From NCBI GenBank assembly GCA_944385545.1, contig CALWXQ010000003.1, forward strand, positions 1 through 63,849: DNA of 63,849 bases, given 5' to 3'. Shown here one piece after another: positions 8,720-17,396 of the stretch. The position numbers and the translations under genes are program-made. This DNA is from an uncultured Oscillospiraceae bacterium (GTDB taxonomy: Bacteria; Bacillota; Clostridia; Oscillospirales; Oscillospiraceae). The notes below the pieces were generated by a model. That model worked only from the letters and a program-made list of their open reading frames with translations. It was not told where the DNA came from and searched no databases. Within the stretch, counting starts at the first letter, position 1. Each line of letters opens with the position of its first letter.

Positions 8720-9418
8720 TCACCTCAGTCCGCGAATGGCAACGAGATTGATGATGGCATGGATGACAATGGGGGCGAAAACGGTGCCGGCCTTGGTATA
8801 GCTCCAGGCCAGGCACAGCCCCGCCGGCAGATACTGGATCACGGCCAGCAGCAGCTCCAGGGGGCTGTATCTGCCCAGATAGCCCAAAATGTGGATCATG
8901 GCAAAAAGCAGCATGGAGATCAGATAGGCAGCCCAGTGGGATTTGTCATAGAGCTTGCGAAAGACCACGCCCCGGTACAGGCATTCCTCCGCCGGCGGCA
9001 CCAGGATCACGGTACCCACCGTCATGAGAAAGTAGCTGCTGCCGCTCATCCGGATAATGGCGGCGTCGTTGTAGTTGGAGAAACCCGGCAGCAGCTGGCC
9101 GATGATCCAGTCGGTGCACCGGCTACAGGCATAGTAGGCCGCCAGACCCAGGATCACCGCCTGGCACAGGTAGGCCGGGTGCTGGGTGGCCTGGCTCAGC
9201 GAGCGGCCCAGAAAATCCCGGAAGATCACCACTGTTGCCAGGAAGTTGATGATATAGTAGGTAAAATTCAGCTCCGCCTCGCTTAACGGCACATCCAGCT
9301 GCCTGTTGATCCAACTCAGCAGGCCGGACAGGAACAGCATCTGCACCGCCAGGTACGTCAGCGCGGAAAGCGTCTCCCGGGAGGACGGGGCGAGCATGGC
9401 GTTTCGGTTGTTTCTCAT
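8720..9418 (-). CDS. CPBP-family intramembrane metalloprotease
   Basis: About 232 residues with several hydrophobic segments. The three CPBP (Abi/CAAX-like) motifs are present: EECLYRG (EExxxR), FAMIHILG with the second metal-site His, and VIHAIINL with the last His/Asn. Family members cleave or bind prenylated or other membrane substrates; the substrate here cannot be predicted. The gene sits between mutS and mutL. The ATG at 9418 begins two bases after the mutS stop; an in-frame TTG at 9424 would overlap it. No strong ribosome-binding site is seen, so translation may be coupled to mutS. Confidence 0.85.
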   Translation of the reverse strand: MRNNRNAMLAPSSRETLSALTYLAVQMLFLSGLLSWINRQLDVPLSEAELNFTYYIINFLATVVIFRDFLGRSLSQATQHPAYLCQAVILGLAAYYACSRCTDWIIGQLLPGFSNYNDAAIIRMSGSSYFLMTVGTVILVPPAEECLYRGVVFRKLYDKSHWAAYLISMLLFAMIHILGYLGRYSPLELLLAVIQYLPAGLCLAWSYTKAGTVFAPIVIHAIINLVAIRGLR

Positions 9419-9420
9419 AG

Positions 9421-12030
9421 TCAAGTCAGCATTTTTTTCAGTTTGAACAGTTCGTTCATGGCTTCAATGGGGGTCATGGTTTCCGGGGACAGCTTCCCCA
9501 GAAGATCAAGCACCTCCCTGCCCTTCAGATCCTCCATGGTCATCTGATCCTGTTCCGGAGCCTGAACCGCCGGCGCCGGACGGGGCGACGGATTCTGGGT
9601 CTCCAGCTCCGACAGAATCGCCCTGGCCCGGGAGACCACCACATCGGGAAGCCCCGCCAGCTTGGCCACCTCGATGCCGAAGCTGTCGTCGGTGGAGCCG
9701 GGGATGATCTTGCGCAGGAAGATCATTTCCCCGCCCCGCTTCTTGACGGCTATGTTGTAATTTTTCACATTGGGCAGGGTGTTTTCCAGGGCGGAAAGCT
9801 CATGGTAGTGGGTGGCGAACAGGGTCTTCGCTCCCAGGCGCTTGGGATCGGCGGCATACTCCAGCACCGCCCGGGCAATGGACATACCGTCATAGGTGGA
9901 GGTGCCCCGGCCGATCTCGTCCAGGATCAACAGGCTTCGGGAGGTGGCGTAGCGCAGGATGTTGGCCACCTCCGCCATTTCCACCATGAAGGTAGAGCGG
10001 CCGGAGGACAGGTCGTCGCTGGCGCCGATGCGGGTGAACACCCGATCCACCAGCCCCAGCCGGGCAGACCGGGCCGGGACAAAGGAGCCGATCTGGGCCA
10101 TAAGCACGATCAGGGCCACCTGGCGCATGTAGGTGGATTTGCCCGCCATATTGGGGCCGGTGATAATGGACACCATGTTCTCCCCGCAGTCCAGACAGGT
10201 GTCGTTGGGGACAAACAGGCTGTCGGTCTGGATGGCCTCCACCACCGGATGCCGACCGTCCGTAATGGTGATCTCCCGGCCGTCGGTGATCTGGGGACGG
10301 CAGTAGCCCCGCTGGACAGCCACACAGGCCAGGGAGCACAGCGCGTCCACCTCCGCCACGGCCACCGCCGCCTTCTGCACCCGGACGGCCTGCTGTCCGA
10401 TGTAGTCCAGCATCCGCTGGAAGAATTCATATTCCACCGCCGCCAGCCGATCCTTGGCCGAGAGCACCTGGCCCTCCAGCTCCTTCAGTTCCGGGGTAAT
10501 ATAGCGCTCGCAGTTGGTCAGGGTCTGCTTGCGGATGTACTCCTTGGGTACCTGCTTAATGTTTCCCTTGGAGACTTCAATATAATAACCAAAGACCCGG
10601 TTGTAGCCCACCTTCAGGTTGCGGATGCCGGTTTTCTCCCGCTCGGCGGTTTCGATGGCGGCAACGGTGCCGCTGCCCCCTTCCAGGATGTCCCGCAGCC
10701 GGTCGGCTTCCTCGCTGGCGCCTTTGCGCAACAGGCCGCCCTCCCGGACAGTGAGCGGGGGATCGTCCACAATATAGCCTTCAATGCGCACGGCGCAGTC
10801 CTTCAGCAGGTCGATCTGCTTATCCAGCTTCACCAGCCGGGAAGATTTGGTGTTTTGCAGCTGGGCCTTGACCCCGGCCAAGGCCCGAATGCCCCGGGCG
10901 AAGCCCTGCAGCTCCCTGCAGTTGACGGTTCTGGCCACGATCCGGGTCATGACCCGCTCCAGATCCGTCACTTCCTTCAAAGCGCTTTCCAGTTCCCCCC
11001 GGACAATGGGATTGTCCACCAGCTCCTCCACCGCGTCCTGGCGGCAGGTGATCTGCAACGGATCCAGCAGCGGCTTTTCCAGCCAGGAGCGGAGCATCCG
11101 GCTGCCCATAGGCGTATGTGTCCGATCCAGCACCCCCAGAAGGCTCCCCTTCTTGTCCTTGGTGCGCATGGATTCCGTCAGCTCCAGGTTCCGCCGGGCG
11201 TCCAGATCCAGATCCATAAACCAGCCGGTGGTATAGCACTGGATCTGGCGAACCTGGGCCAGGCCGTTCTTTTGCAGCGCCTTCAGAATCTGCAAAAGCG
11301 CGCCGCTGGCCACGGCGGCGGCCCGCGTCCCGGACAATCCCAGCTGGGCCAGGTCGGCGCTGAAGTGGGTCTGGAGCGCCTCGGCTGCCCGGTCAAACCG
11401 GAACTGCTCGGCGCTGCCTGGGCTGACGCAGCAATTCAGCCGCCGGGTCAGGGTCTCCTGGATCACCGGGCTGTCCACCTCGCTGCCGAAGCAGACCTCC
11501 TCCCGGGGGGCAAACCGCCCCAGCTCCGAAGCCACGTTCAAAGGATCCGCGCAGGTGGTGGCGTAGAAAGCGCCGGTGGAAATGTCGCAGAAGGCCAGGC
11601 CGAACTGACTGTTCTCCCCGTAGAGACAGCCGAAATAATTGTTTTTGCTCTCGTCGAGCATACTGCTCTCGATCACGGTACCCGGAGTGACAATCCGGGT
11701 CACCTCCCGATCCACCAGGCCCCGGCTCAGGGCCGGATCGGTCATTTGCTCGCAGATGGCGACCTTGTAGCCCTTCTGCACCAGCCGGGCGATATAGGCC
11801 TCGGCGCTGTGATAGGGAACGCCGCACATAGGGGTCTGCTCCTCCTTGGGCTTGCCCCGATCTCGGGTGGTCAGGGTCAGATCCAGCTCCCGGGCAGCCA
11901 GCTTGGCGTCCTCATTGAACATTTCATAGAAATCTCCCAGGCGGAAGAATAAAATGCAATCTTTGTTCCGCTCCTTCATCAGAAGATACTGCTTCTGCAT
12001 GGGAGTGGGTTCATTTCCGGCTTTAGCCAT
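9421..12030 (-). CDS. mutS: DNA mismatch recognition protein MutS
   Basis: 869 residues, full length. The N-terminal mismatch-binding domain has the Phe-x-Glu motif in FFRLGDFYEMF. The C-terminal ABC-type ATPase has the P-loop GPNMAGKST and the Walker B/signature region ILDEIGRGTSTYDG. A C-terminal helix-turn-helix and a short tail complete the protein. MutS finds mispairs and recruits MutL. It is downstream of miaB by about 50 bases and belongs to the same unit as mutL and miaA. Confidence 0.97.
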   Translation of the reverse strand: MAKAGNEPTPMQKQYLLMKERNKDCILFFRLGDFYEMFNEDAKLAARELDLTLTTRDRGKPKEEQTPMCGVPYHSAEAYIARLVQKGYKVAICEQMTDPALSRGLVDREVTRIVTPGTVIESSMLDESKNNYFGCLYGENSQFGLAFCDISTGAFYATTCADPLNVASELGRFAPREEVCFGSEVDSPVIQETLTRRLNCCVSPGSAEQFRFDRAAEALQTHFSADLAQLGLSGTRAAAVASGALLQILKALQKNGLAQVRQIQCYTTGWFMDLDLDARRNLELTESMRTKDKKGSLLGVLDRTHTPMGSRMLRSWLEKPLLDPLQITCRQDAVEELVDNPIVRGELESALKEVTDLERVMTRIVARTVNCRELQGFARGIRALAGVKAQLQNTKSSRLVKLDKQIDLLKDCAVRIEGYIVDDPPLTVREGGLLRKGASEEADRLRDILEGGSGTVAAIETAEREKTGIRNLKVGYNRVFGYYIEVSKGNIKQVPKEYIRKQTLTNCERYITPELKELEGQVLSAKDRLAAVEYEFFQRMLDYIGQQAVRVQKAAVAVAEVDALCSLACVAVQRGYCRPQITDGREITITDGRHPVVEAIQTDSLFVPNDTCLDCGENMVSIITGPNMAGKSTYMRQVALIVLMAQIGSFVPARSARLGLVDRVFTRIGASDDLSSGRSTFMVEMAEVANILRYATSRSLLILDEIGRGTSTYDGMSIARAVLEYAADPKRLGAKTLFATHYHELSALENTLPNVKNYNIAVKKRGGEMIFLRKIIPGSTDDSFGIEVAKLAGLPDVVVSRARAILSELETQNPSPRPAPAVQAPEQDQMTMEDLKGREVLDLLGKLSPETMTPIEAMNELFKLKKMLT

Positions 12031-12078
12031 GAAACCAGCCTCTTTCTGTAAAAATAGGGGTTGCGGGAAGCGGCGCGC

Positions 12079-13479
12079 TTACAGCCGTCCGGTGAGGCTC
12101 CAGGTGGTGGCCCCGGTGATGGTGACGGCCTGATAGCTGCCTATCAGAGCGTCGTCGCCGGAAAAGCGCACCAGCCGTCCGCCCTCGGTGCGGGCAGTCA
12201 GGGAATCCCCGTCCCGGCCGTCCACCAGACAGGTCAGGGTTCTGCCCACATAGCCGCTGTGGATCTGGGCGGAGATCTCGTTTTGCAGGGCGCACAGCCG
12301 GTCGAACCGGCGGTTCTTCTCTTCCTTGGATGTCAGATCCTCCATTTTGGCCGCGGGGGTTCCGGGCCGGGGGGAGAACAGAAAGGTGAACAGGCTGTCA
12401 TAGCGTACCTGCCGAATCAGGGACAGAGTATCCAGAAAATCCTCCTCCGTCTCCCCGGGGAAGCCCACGATCACATCGGAGGTGAGTACCAGCTCCGGCA
12501 TGACCTTCTTGGCATAGGCCACCTTGGCCAGGTAGGTCTCCCGGTCATAGTGGCGGTTCATGGCCTTCAGAACCCGGCTGGAGCCGGACTGGAAGGGCAG
12601 GTGGAGGTGCTTGGCGATTTTGGGATTCCGGGCCATGGTATCAAACAGCTTTTCCGACGCGTCCCGGGGATGGCTGGTCATGAAGCGGATGAGGAACTGC
12701 CCCGGGATCCGGGCGACGGCCTCCAGCAGGTCGGCGAAATCCACGCCGCAGTCCAGATCCTTGCCGTAGGAATTGACGTTCTGGCCCAGGAGGGTGATCT
12801 CCTTCACCCCGCTTTGGATCAGCTCCCGGCACTCCCGCAAAATATCCTCCGGATGGCGGCTGCGTTCCCTGCCCCGGACATAGGGCACGATGCAGTAGGT
12901 GCAGAAATTGTTGCAGCCGTACATGATGGATACCCAGGCCTTCAGCTGGGAATCCCGGGCCTGGGGAATGCCTTCGGCAATGGAGCCGGCCTCGTCTCGG
13001 GTAAAGAACAGCCGTTTCTTCCCCTCCAGCACTCCCAGGAGCATCTCCGGGAAGCGCCACAGGTGATGGGTAGAGAATACCCCGTCCACATGGGGGAAGC
13101 TGCTCCGGATCCGCTCCTGCACAGAAGGCTCTCCGGCCATGCAGCCGCACAGGAAAATCTTCTGCCCCGGATGGCGGCGCTTGGTATGGGTCAGGGCGCC
13201 CAGGTTCCCGAAGACCCGCTGCTCCGCGTGCTCCCGGATGGCGCAGGTGTTCAGGATCACCACATCCGCCCCCTCAGCCCCCTGGGCCATGGCGTAGCCG
13301 CACTGGGCAAGATATCCCCGGAGCTTCTCGGAGTCCGCCTCGTTTTGCTGGCAGCCGTAGGTTTCCACATAAGCGGTGGGCGACTGCCCCAAGCTTTGCC
13401 AATAGGCGGCGATCCGGTCACAGCAGGCAAACTGTCCGTCCAGCTGGGGCTGAGAAATGCGGGTGGTTTTAACATCCAT
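12079..13479 (-). CDS. miaB: tRNA-2-methylthio-N6-dimethylallyladenosine synthase
   Basis: 466 residues. Domain order is typical. An N-terminal UPF0004 domain carries three cysteines (VETYGCQQNEADSE, LNTCAIRE, LCGCMA). A radical-SAM core follows with CNNFCTYC (Cx3Cx2C), and a C-terminal TRAM domain closes the protein (~residues 395-466). MiaB adds the methylthio group to A37 of tRNAs first modified by MiaA. It is the first gene of the miaB-mutS-CPBP-mutL-miaA-hfq unit, and a plausible promoter lies directly upstream. Confidence 0.96.
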   Translation of the reverse strand: MDVKTTRISQPQLDGQFACCDRIAAYWQSLGQSPTAYVETYGCQQNEADSEKLRGYLAQCGYAMAQGAEGADVVILNTCAIREHAEQRVFGNLGALTHTKRRHPGQKIFLCGCMAGEPSVQERIRSSFPHVDGVFSTHHLWRFPEMLLGVLEGKKRLFFTRDEAGSIAEGIPQARDSQLKAWVSIMYGCNNFCTYCIVPYVRGRERSRHPEDILRECRELIQSGVKEITLLGQNVNSYGKDLDCGVDFADLLEAVARIPGQFLIRFMTSHPRDASEKLFDTMARNPKIAKHLHLPFQSGSSRVLKAMNRHYDRETYLAKVAYAKKVMPELVLTSDVIVGFPGETEEDFLDTLSLIRQVRYDSLFTFLFSPRPGTPAAKMEDLTSKEEKNRRFDRLCALQNEISAQIHSGYVGRTLTCLVDGRDGDSLTARTEGGRLVRFSGDDALIGSYQAVTITGATTWSLTGRL

Positions 13480-13513
13480 AGGGGTTCCTCCGATGATAGG
13501 TTCTCAACTATAA

Positions 13514-13542
13514 ATGATATCATTTTATCCGGATTTTTGCAA
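13514..13542 (-). promoter_or_regulatory. Promoter of the miaB-mutS-mutL-miaA-hfq unit
   Basis: On the minus strand TTGCAA (13537-13542), a 17-bp spacer and TATCAT (13514-13519) form a good sigma-A promoter 35 bases before the miaB start. It is divergent from the promoter of the foldase gene. Confidence 0.65.
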
Positions 13543-13588
13543 GTGTTTCCGTATGTATCCCGGCGGAGGTTAAGTTTTTCAATCAGGG

Positions 13589-13617
13589 TTGCATTCATTC
13601 TGAAAACGTGGTAGACT
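13589..13617 (+). promoter_or_regulatory. Candidate promoter of the foldase gene at 13827
   Basis: TTGCAT (13589-13594), a 17-bp spacer and TAGACT (13612-13617). If used, the transcript has a leader of about 200 bases that includes three hairpins. Confidence 0.5.
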
Positions 13618-13633
13618 AAAGCGTATCTGATAC

Positions 13634-13794
13634 GGATTCTCTTTTAAAATCTTTCATCAATTCGAATAAAAGATTTTATTAGTTAGAGAATCCTATGAGA
13701 CGGGGATATGTGATTTTCTATTCCGAAAATCACATATTCGGCAACGCCGCAAGGCGGTGTCTTCTTGATCAAAATGAAATATTTTAATCAAGAA
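13634..13794. other. AT-rich leader with three consecutive inverted repeats
   Basis: In this gene-free, AT-rich stretch three palindromes follow one another. The first is 13634-13693, with outer arms GGATTCTC/GAGAATCC and inner arms around AAAATCTTT. The second is 13706-13737, with perfect 13-bp arms ATATGTGATTTTC. The third is 13762-13794, with arms around CTTGATCAAAAT and one mismatch. A shorter GC hairpin (CGCCGCAAGGCG) lies between the second and third. There is no T-run after any of them. They may be a structured 5' leader of the foldase gene, regulatory sites in a divergent promoter region, or a small mobile element. No known riboswitch was recognised. Confidence 0.7.
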
Positions 13795-13826
13795 ATAGTA
13801 TGAAAACCGAGAAATGAGGACGATTC

Positions 13827-15395
13827 ATGAAAGATTGTAAATTTTGTCAGGCGGAAATAAACGACGAAGACCGCGTTTGCCCCGTCTGCGGCAAGGAGCA
13901 GGATGCCGCCGCCCAGTCTGGCGCTGTGGAAACCGCCCCTCAGGACATCCCCGGGGAAGACGCCGCCCAGGAAGAAGCCGCCGTAGCGTTCCCTGCGGAA
14001 GAAGCCGCCGTCGCGGAGTTCTCCGAAGAAGAAAGCGCCCCGGAAGATCCTCCCGCCGGGGAAGCTCCGGCTGAGGAAGCCCCGGCTGCGCAAGCCCATA
14101 AGGTCAGCCCCGGGAAGCTGGCTCTGGCCACCGCCGCGGTGGTGGTGCTTGCCGCCCTGCTCATCGCCCTGGTGATGGCGGGCATGCAGGACGCCGGAAC
14201 CGCCGCCGGGGAAACCGCCGCCCCGGAGCTTTCGGCCACCCAGCCCGCGACGGAAGTAACCACCGCCCCCACCACCCCCGCCACCATTCCCGCCGACGGC
14301 AACCCCGACGACGTGACCTGCAAGGGCAGCTATACCGTGGACGACGAAACCGCCCGGAACAGCGCCGATGTGGTGGTGGCCACCATGGGCGGTATGGAGC
14401 TGACCAACAGCCAGCTTCAGCCCTTCTATTGGCTGGAGGTGCAGGGCTTCCTGAGCAACTACAGCGCTTACGCCGCCTATTTCGGTCTGGACTATACCCA
14501 GCCTCTGGACACCCAGGTGCCCATAGAGGAGGGCTATAATACCTGGCAGCAGTTCTTCCTGGACGTGGCGCTGCAAACCTGGCAGCAGTACCAGGCCCTG
14601 GCCCTGGAGGCCCAGGCGGCGGGACTGTCCATCAGCGCCGAGGATCAGGCCTTTCTGGACGGTCTGGAAGCTTCTCTGACGGAAACCGCCGGGAATTACG
14701 GCGTCACCCTGGACGAGCTGATCCGCTCCAATGTCGGCCCGGGCGCGACACTGGAGGATTTTATCCGCTACCAGGAGCTTTACCATCACGGCATCACCTA
14801 CTATGAGCACCGCCGGAGCCAGATGGTTCCTTCCGACGAGGAGCTGGAGGCATTCTACGCCCAGCATGAGGCGGAGTACCTGGAAAACCAGATCACCAAA
14901 GACGCCCTTTTGGTGGATGTGCGGCACATTCTCATTATGCCTGAGGGCGGCGCCACCGGCGAAGACGGCGCCACCACCTACTCCGATGAGGAATGGGCCG
15001 CCGCCGAAGCCCAGGCCCAGCAGCTGCTGGATCAGTGGCTGGCCGGGGAGCAGACCCAGGACAGCTTCGCCGCTCTGGCCCGGGAGCATTCCCAGGACGG
15101 CGGCTCCCAGGCCAACGGGGGTCTGTATGAAAATGTCTATACCGGCCAGATGGTTCAGGCCTTCAACGACTGGAGCTTCGATCCCAGCCGCCAGACCGGA
15201 GATTACGGCCTGGTGAAGACGGAGTACGGCTATCACATCATGTACTTTGTGGACAGCCGGCCCATGTGGCGGCAGTACGCCCAAAGCGATTGGCTCAGCG
15301 AGCAGACCAATCTGATGCTGGAGGAAACCGTAGCCGCCCACCCGGCCACGATCCACTACGACAAGATCGTCCTGGGCGATCTGGAGCTGGGCTGA
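13827..15395 (+). CDS. Zinc-ribbon, membrane-anchored PpiC-type peptidyl-prolyl isomerase
   Basis: 522 residues. A cytoplasmic zinc ribbon opens the protein (CKFCQAEI and CPVCGKE, residues 4-25). An acidic Ala/Glu-rich linker follows, then one membrane segment at about residues 95-116. The large extracytoplasmic part contains a SurA-like helical region and a parvulin domain near residues 365-490 (VDVRHILIMP, REHSQDGGSQANGGLYE, EYGYHIMYF). Such proteins fold exported proteins in the manner of PrsA. The N-terminal zinc ribbon replaces a lipoprotein signal, so the protein is anchored by the membrane helix. A structured leader precedes it, and a family A element and a terminator follow it. Confidence 0.85.
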   Translation: MKDCKFCQAEINDEDRVCPVCGKEQDAAAQSGAVETAPQDIPGEDAAQEEAAVAFPAEEAAVAEFSEEESAPEDPPAGEAPAEEAPAAQAHKVSPGKLALATAAVVVLAALLIALVMAGMQDAGTAAGETAAPELSATQPATEVTTAPTTPATIPADGNPDDVTCKGSYTVDDETARNSADVVVATMGGMELTNSQLQPFYWLEVQGFLSNYSAYAAYFGLDYTQPLDTQVPIEEGYNTWQQFFLDVALQTWQQYQALALEAQAAGLSISAEDQAFLDGLEASLTETAGNYGVTLDELIRSNVGPGATLEDFIRYQELYHHGITYYEHRRSQMVPSDEELEAFYAQHEAEYLENQITKDALLVDVRHILIMPEGGATGEDGATTYSDEEWAAAEAQAQQLLDQWLAGEQTQDSFAALAREHSQDGGSQANGGLYENVYTGQMVQAFNDWSFDPSRQTGDYGLVKTEYGYHIMYFVDSRPMWRQYAQSDWLSEQTNLMLEETVAAHPATIHYDKIVLGDLELG

Positions 15396-15408
15396 TTCTT
15401 CCCCCTAA

Positions 15409-15485
15409 GGAACCTCTGACGACATCGGCAAGGGCTGACGCCCAGAGATTTTGGCGCAGCCGCAGCCGATGGATTCAGAGGTTCT
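15409..15485. mobile_element. Family A element, internally deleted copy (A1)
   Basis: 77 bp with terminal inverted repeats GGAACCTCTGA/TCAGAGGTTC. The left half (ATCGGCAAGGGCTGA to ATTTTGGCGCAGCCG) matches the full-size copies at 33615 and 36856; the central long palindrome is gone. It begins 13 bases after the foldase stop codon. No transposase is encoded. Confidence 0.8.
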
Positions 15486-15494
15486 GTATCATCC

Positions 15495-15535
15495 AGCGGT
15501 ATGCGGCCGAGCCGGGGCGGCATACCGCTCTTTTC
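15495..15535 (+). terminator. Terminator after the foldase gene
   Basis: Arms AGCGGTATGC and GCATACCGCT enclose a GC-rich loop and are followed by CTTTTCT. It follows the family A element. Confidence 0.75.
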
Positions 15536-15551
15536 TGCTGTCACAGCCCCA

Positions 15552-15580
15552 TTGCCAAAGATCAGGCGTTGTGCTATACT
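15552..15580 (+). promoter_or_regulatory. Promoter of the ABC exporter pair
   Basis: TTGCCA (15552-15557), a 17-bp spacer and TATACT (15575-15580), about 35 bases before the start of the first ABC gene. Confidence 0.7.
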
Positions 15581-15614
15581 GAGGAAAAATTTGAAAAAAG
15601 GAGGGACAACTCCC

Positions 15615-17396
15615 TTGATATTCGGCAGACATATCAACCGCTATTATCTGAAATACGCCCCGATGCTGCTGCTGGGCATTGCCGCCCTGCTGACGGTGGA
15701 TTATTTGCAACTGGAGATCCCACGGTTTTATCAGCTGATCGTCAACGGGATCAACCTGGGCTATGTGACGGTGAAGGGCGCGCGGATGCCCTTCGACATG
15801 GCCTTCCTGTTGGACGGCATCTGCATGCCCATGGTAGGAATTATCCTGTGCCTGGTTTTCGGCCGGTTCCTGTGGCGGGTGTGCTTCTTCGGCGCCGCCA
15901 TACGGGTGGAGACGGATCTGCGCAACCGGATGTTTGACAACTGCCGCCATCTGAGCCGGGAATACTACCATCAAAACAAGGTGGGCAGCCTTATGAGCCT
16001 GTTCACCAACGACCTGGACACCGTTCAGGAATGCTACGGCTGGGGCATTATGATGTTCTGCGACGCCATTGCCCTGGGGATCATGGCGGTGTGGAAAATG
16101 TGGCAGATGGATCGGCTGCTCACCGGTCTGTCCATGATCCCCATGCTGCTGCTCATGGCGGCGGCCACGGTGCTGGGCAAATACATGACCAAAAAATGGG
16201 ACTACCGCCAGGAGTGCTACTCCCGGCTGTCGGACTTTGCCCAGGAGAGCTTCTCCGGCATTGCGGTGGTCAAAGCCTTCGTCAAGGAGTCCCGGGAGCT
16301 GATGGCCTTCCGTAAGCTCAATGAGGAAAACGAAAAAGCCAACATCGACCATACCCAGGCCTCGGTACTCATGCGAATTTTGGTGACCTTGTTCGTGGAA
16401 AGCGTGATCTGCGTGATCCTGGGCTACGGCGGCTATCTGGTGTATCTGGGCCAATTCAACGCCGGACAGCTGGTGGAATTCATCGGCTATTTCACCGCGG
16501 TGATCTGGCCGGTGATGGCGGTGGCAGAGCTGGTGGACATGACCTCCCGGGGCAAGGCCTCCCTGGATCGGGTGGGAGAGCTGCTGGACGCCAGACAGAC
16601 CGTGGCAGACCGCCCCGGCGTCCAGGATCTGACCGACGTTCAGGGCCGCATTCAGTTCCGGGATCTAAGCTTTGCCTACCCCGACGGGGATCAGCCCGCC
16701 CTGGAGCATATCAGCTTCACCATCGAGCCCGGGGAAAACGTGGGCCTGGTGGGCAAAACCGGCTCCGGCAAGACAACCCTGGTGGATCTGATCCTGCGCA
16801 CCTACAACGTCCCCGACGGCACTGTGCTCATCGACGGCCAGGATGTGAACACCCTGTCCATCCGCTCCGTCCGGGAGGCCTGCGCCTATGTGCCCCAGGA
16901 CAATTTTCTGTTCTCAGACACCATTGAAAGCAATATTGCCTTCGGCGTGCCCCGGTATAACCCGGCCGCCGTGACCCAGGCGGCCAGGCTGGCAGATGTG
17001 GACAGCAACATCAGCCAGTTCCAAAAGGGCTACGCCACGGTGCTGGGAGAGCGAGGCGTCACCGTCTCCGGCGGCCAGAAGCAGCGGATCTCCATTGCCC
17101 GGGCGCTGCTGAAAAACGCTCCCATTCTGATTCTGGACGACTCCGTTTCCGCCGTGGACACCGGTACCGAGGAAACCATTCTGGAGAACCTGCGCCAAAC
17201 CCGGGCGGGCAAAACCACCATCCTCATCGCCCACCGGATCTCCACCATCGCCCGGATGGATAAAATTCTGTTCATGGAAGACGGCCGTCTGGCGGCGGTG
17301 GGCACCCATGAGGATCTGTACCGGCAAAACGCTTCCTACCGGAAAATGGTAGATCTGCAGCGGCTGGAGGAGGAAGGAGGGCAAACCAATGACTGA
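15615..17396 (+). CDS. Heterodimeric ABC exporter, first half-transporter (degenerate ATP site)
   Basis: 593 residues from a TTG start chosen because AGGAGGG lies nine bases upstream; a longer in-frame start at 15501 lies before the promoter. An N-terminal six-helix exporter domain (~residues 1-310) is followed by an ATPase domain with Walker A GKTGSGKTT, signature VSGGQKQR and Walker B ILILDDSVSAVD. The residue after the Walker B Asp is Asp instead of the catalytic Glu, as in one half of BmrCD/TM287-288-type pairs. The next gene overlaps by 8 bp and supplies the partner. Substrate unknown; multidrug, lipid or peptide export are options. Confidence 0.9.
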   Translation: MIFGRHINRYYLKYAPMLLLGIAALLTVDYLQLEIPRFYQLIVNGINLGYVTVKGARMPFDMAFLLDGICMPMVGIILCLVFGRFLWRVCFFGAAIRVETDLRNRMFDNCRHLSREYYHQNKVGSLMSLFTNDLDTVQECYGWGIMMFCDAIALGIMAVWKMWQMDRLLTGLSMIPMLLLMAAATVLGKYMTKKWDYRQECYSRLSDFAQESFSGIAVVKAFVKESRELMAFRKLNEENEKANIDHTQASVLMRILVTLFVESVICVILGYGGYLVYLGQFNAGQLVEFIGYFTAVIWPVMAVAELVDMTSRGKASLDRVGELLDARQTVADRPGVQDLTDVQGRIQFRDLSFAYPDGDQPALEHISFTIEPGENVGLVGKTGSGKTTLVDLILRTYNVPDGTVLIDGQDVNTLSIRSVREACAYVPQDNFLFSDTIESNIAFGVPRYNPAAVTQAARLADVDSNISQFQKGYATVLGERGVTVSGGQKQRISIARALLKNAPILILDDSVSAVDTGTEETILENLRQTRAGKTTILIAHRISTIARMDKILFMEDGRLAAVGTHEDLYRQNASYRKMVDLQRLEEEGGQTND

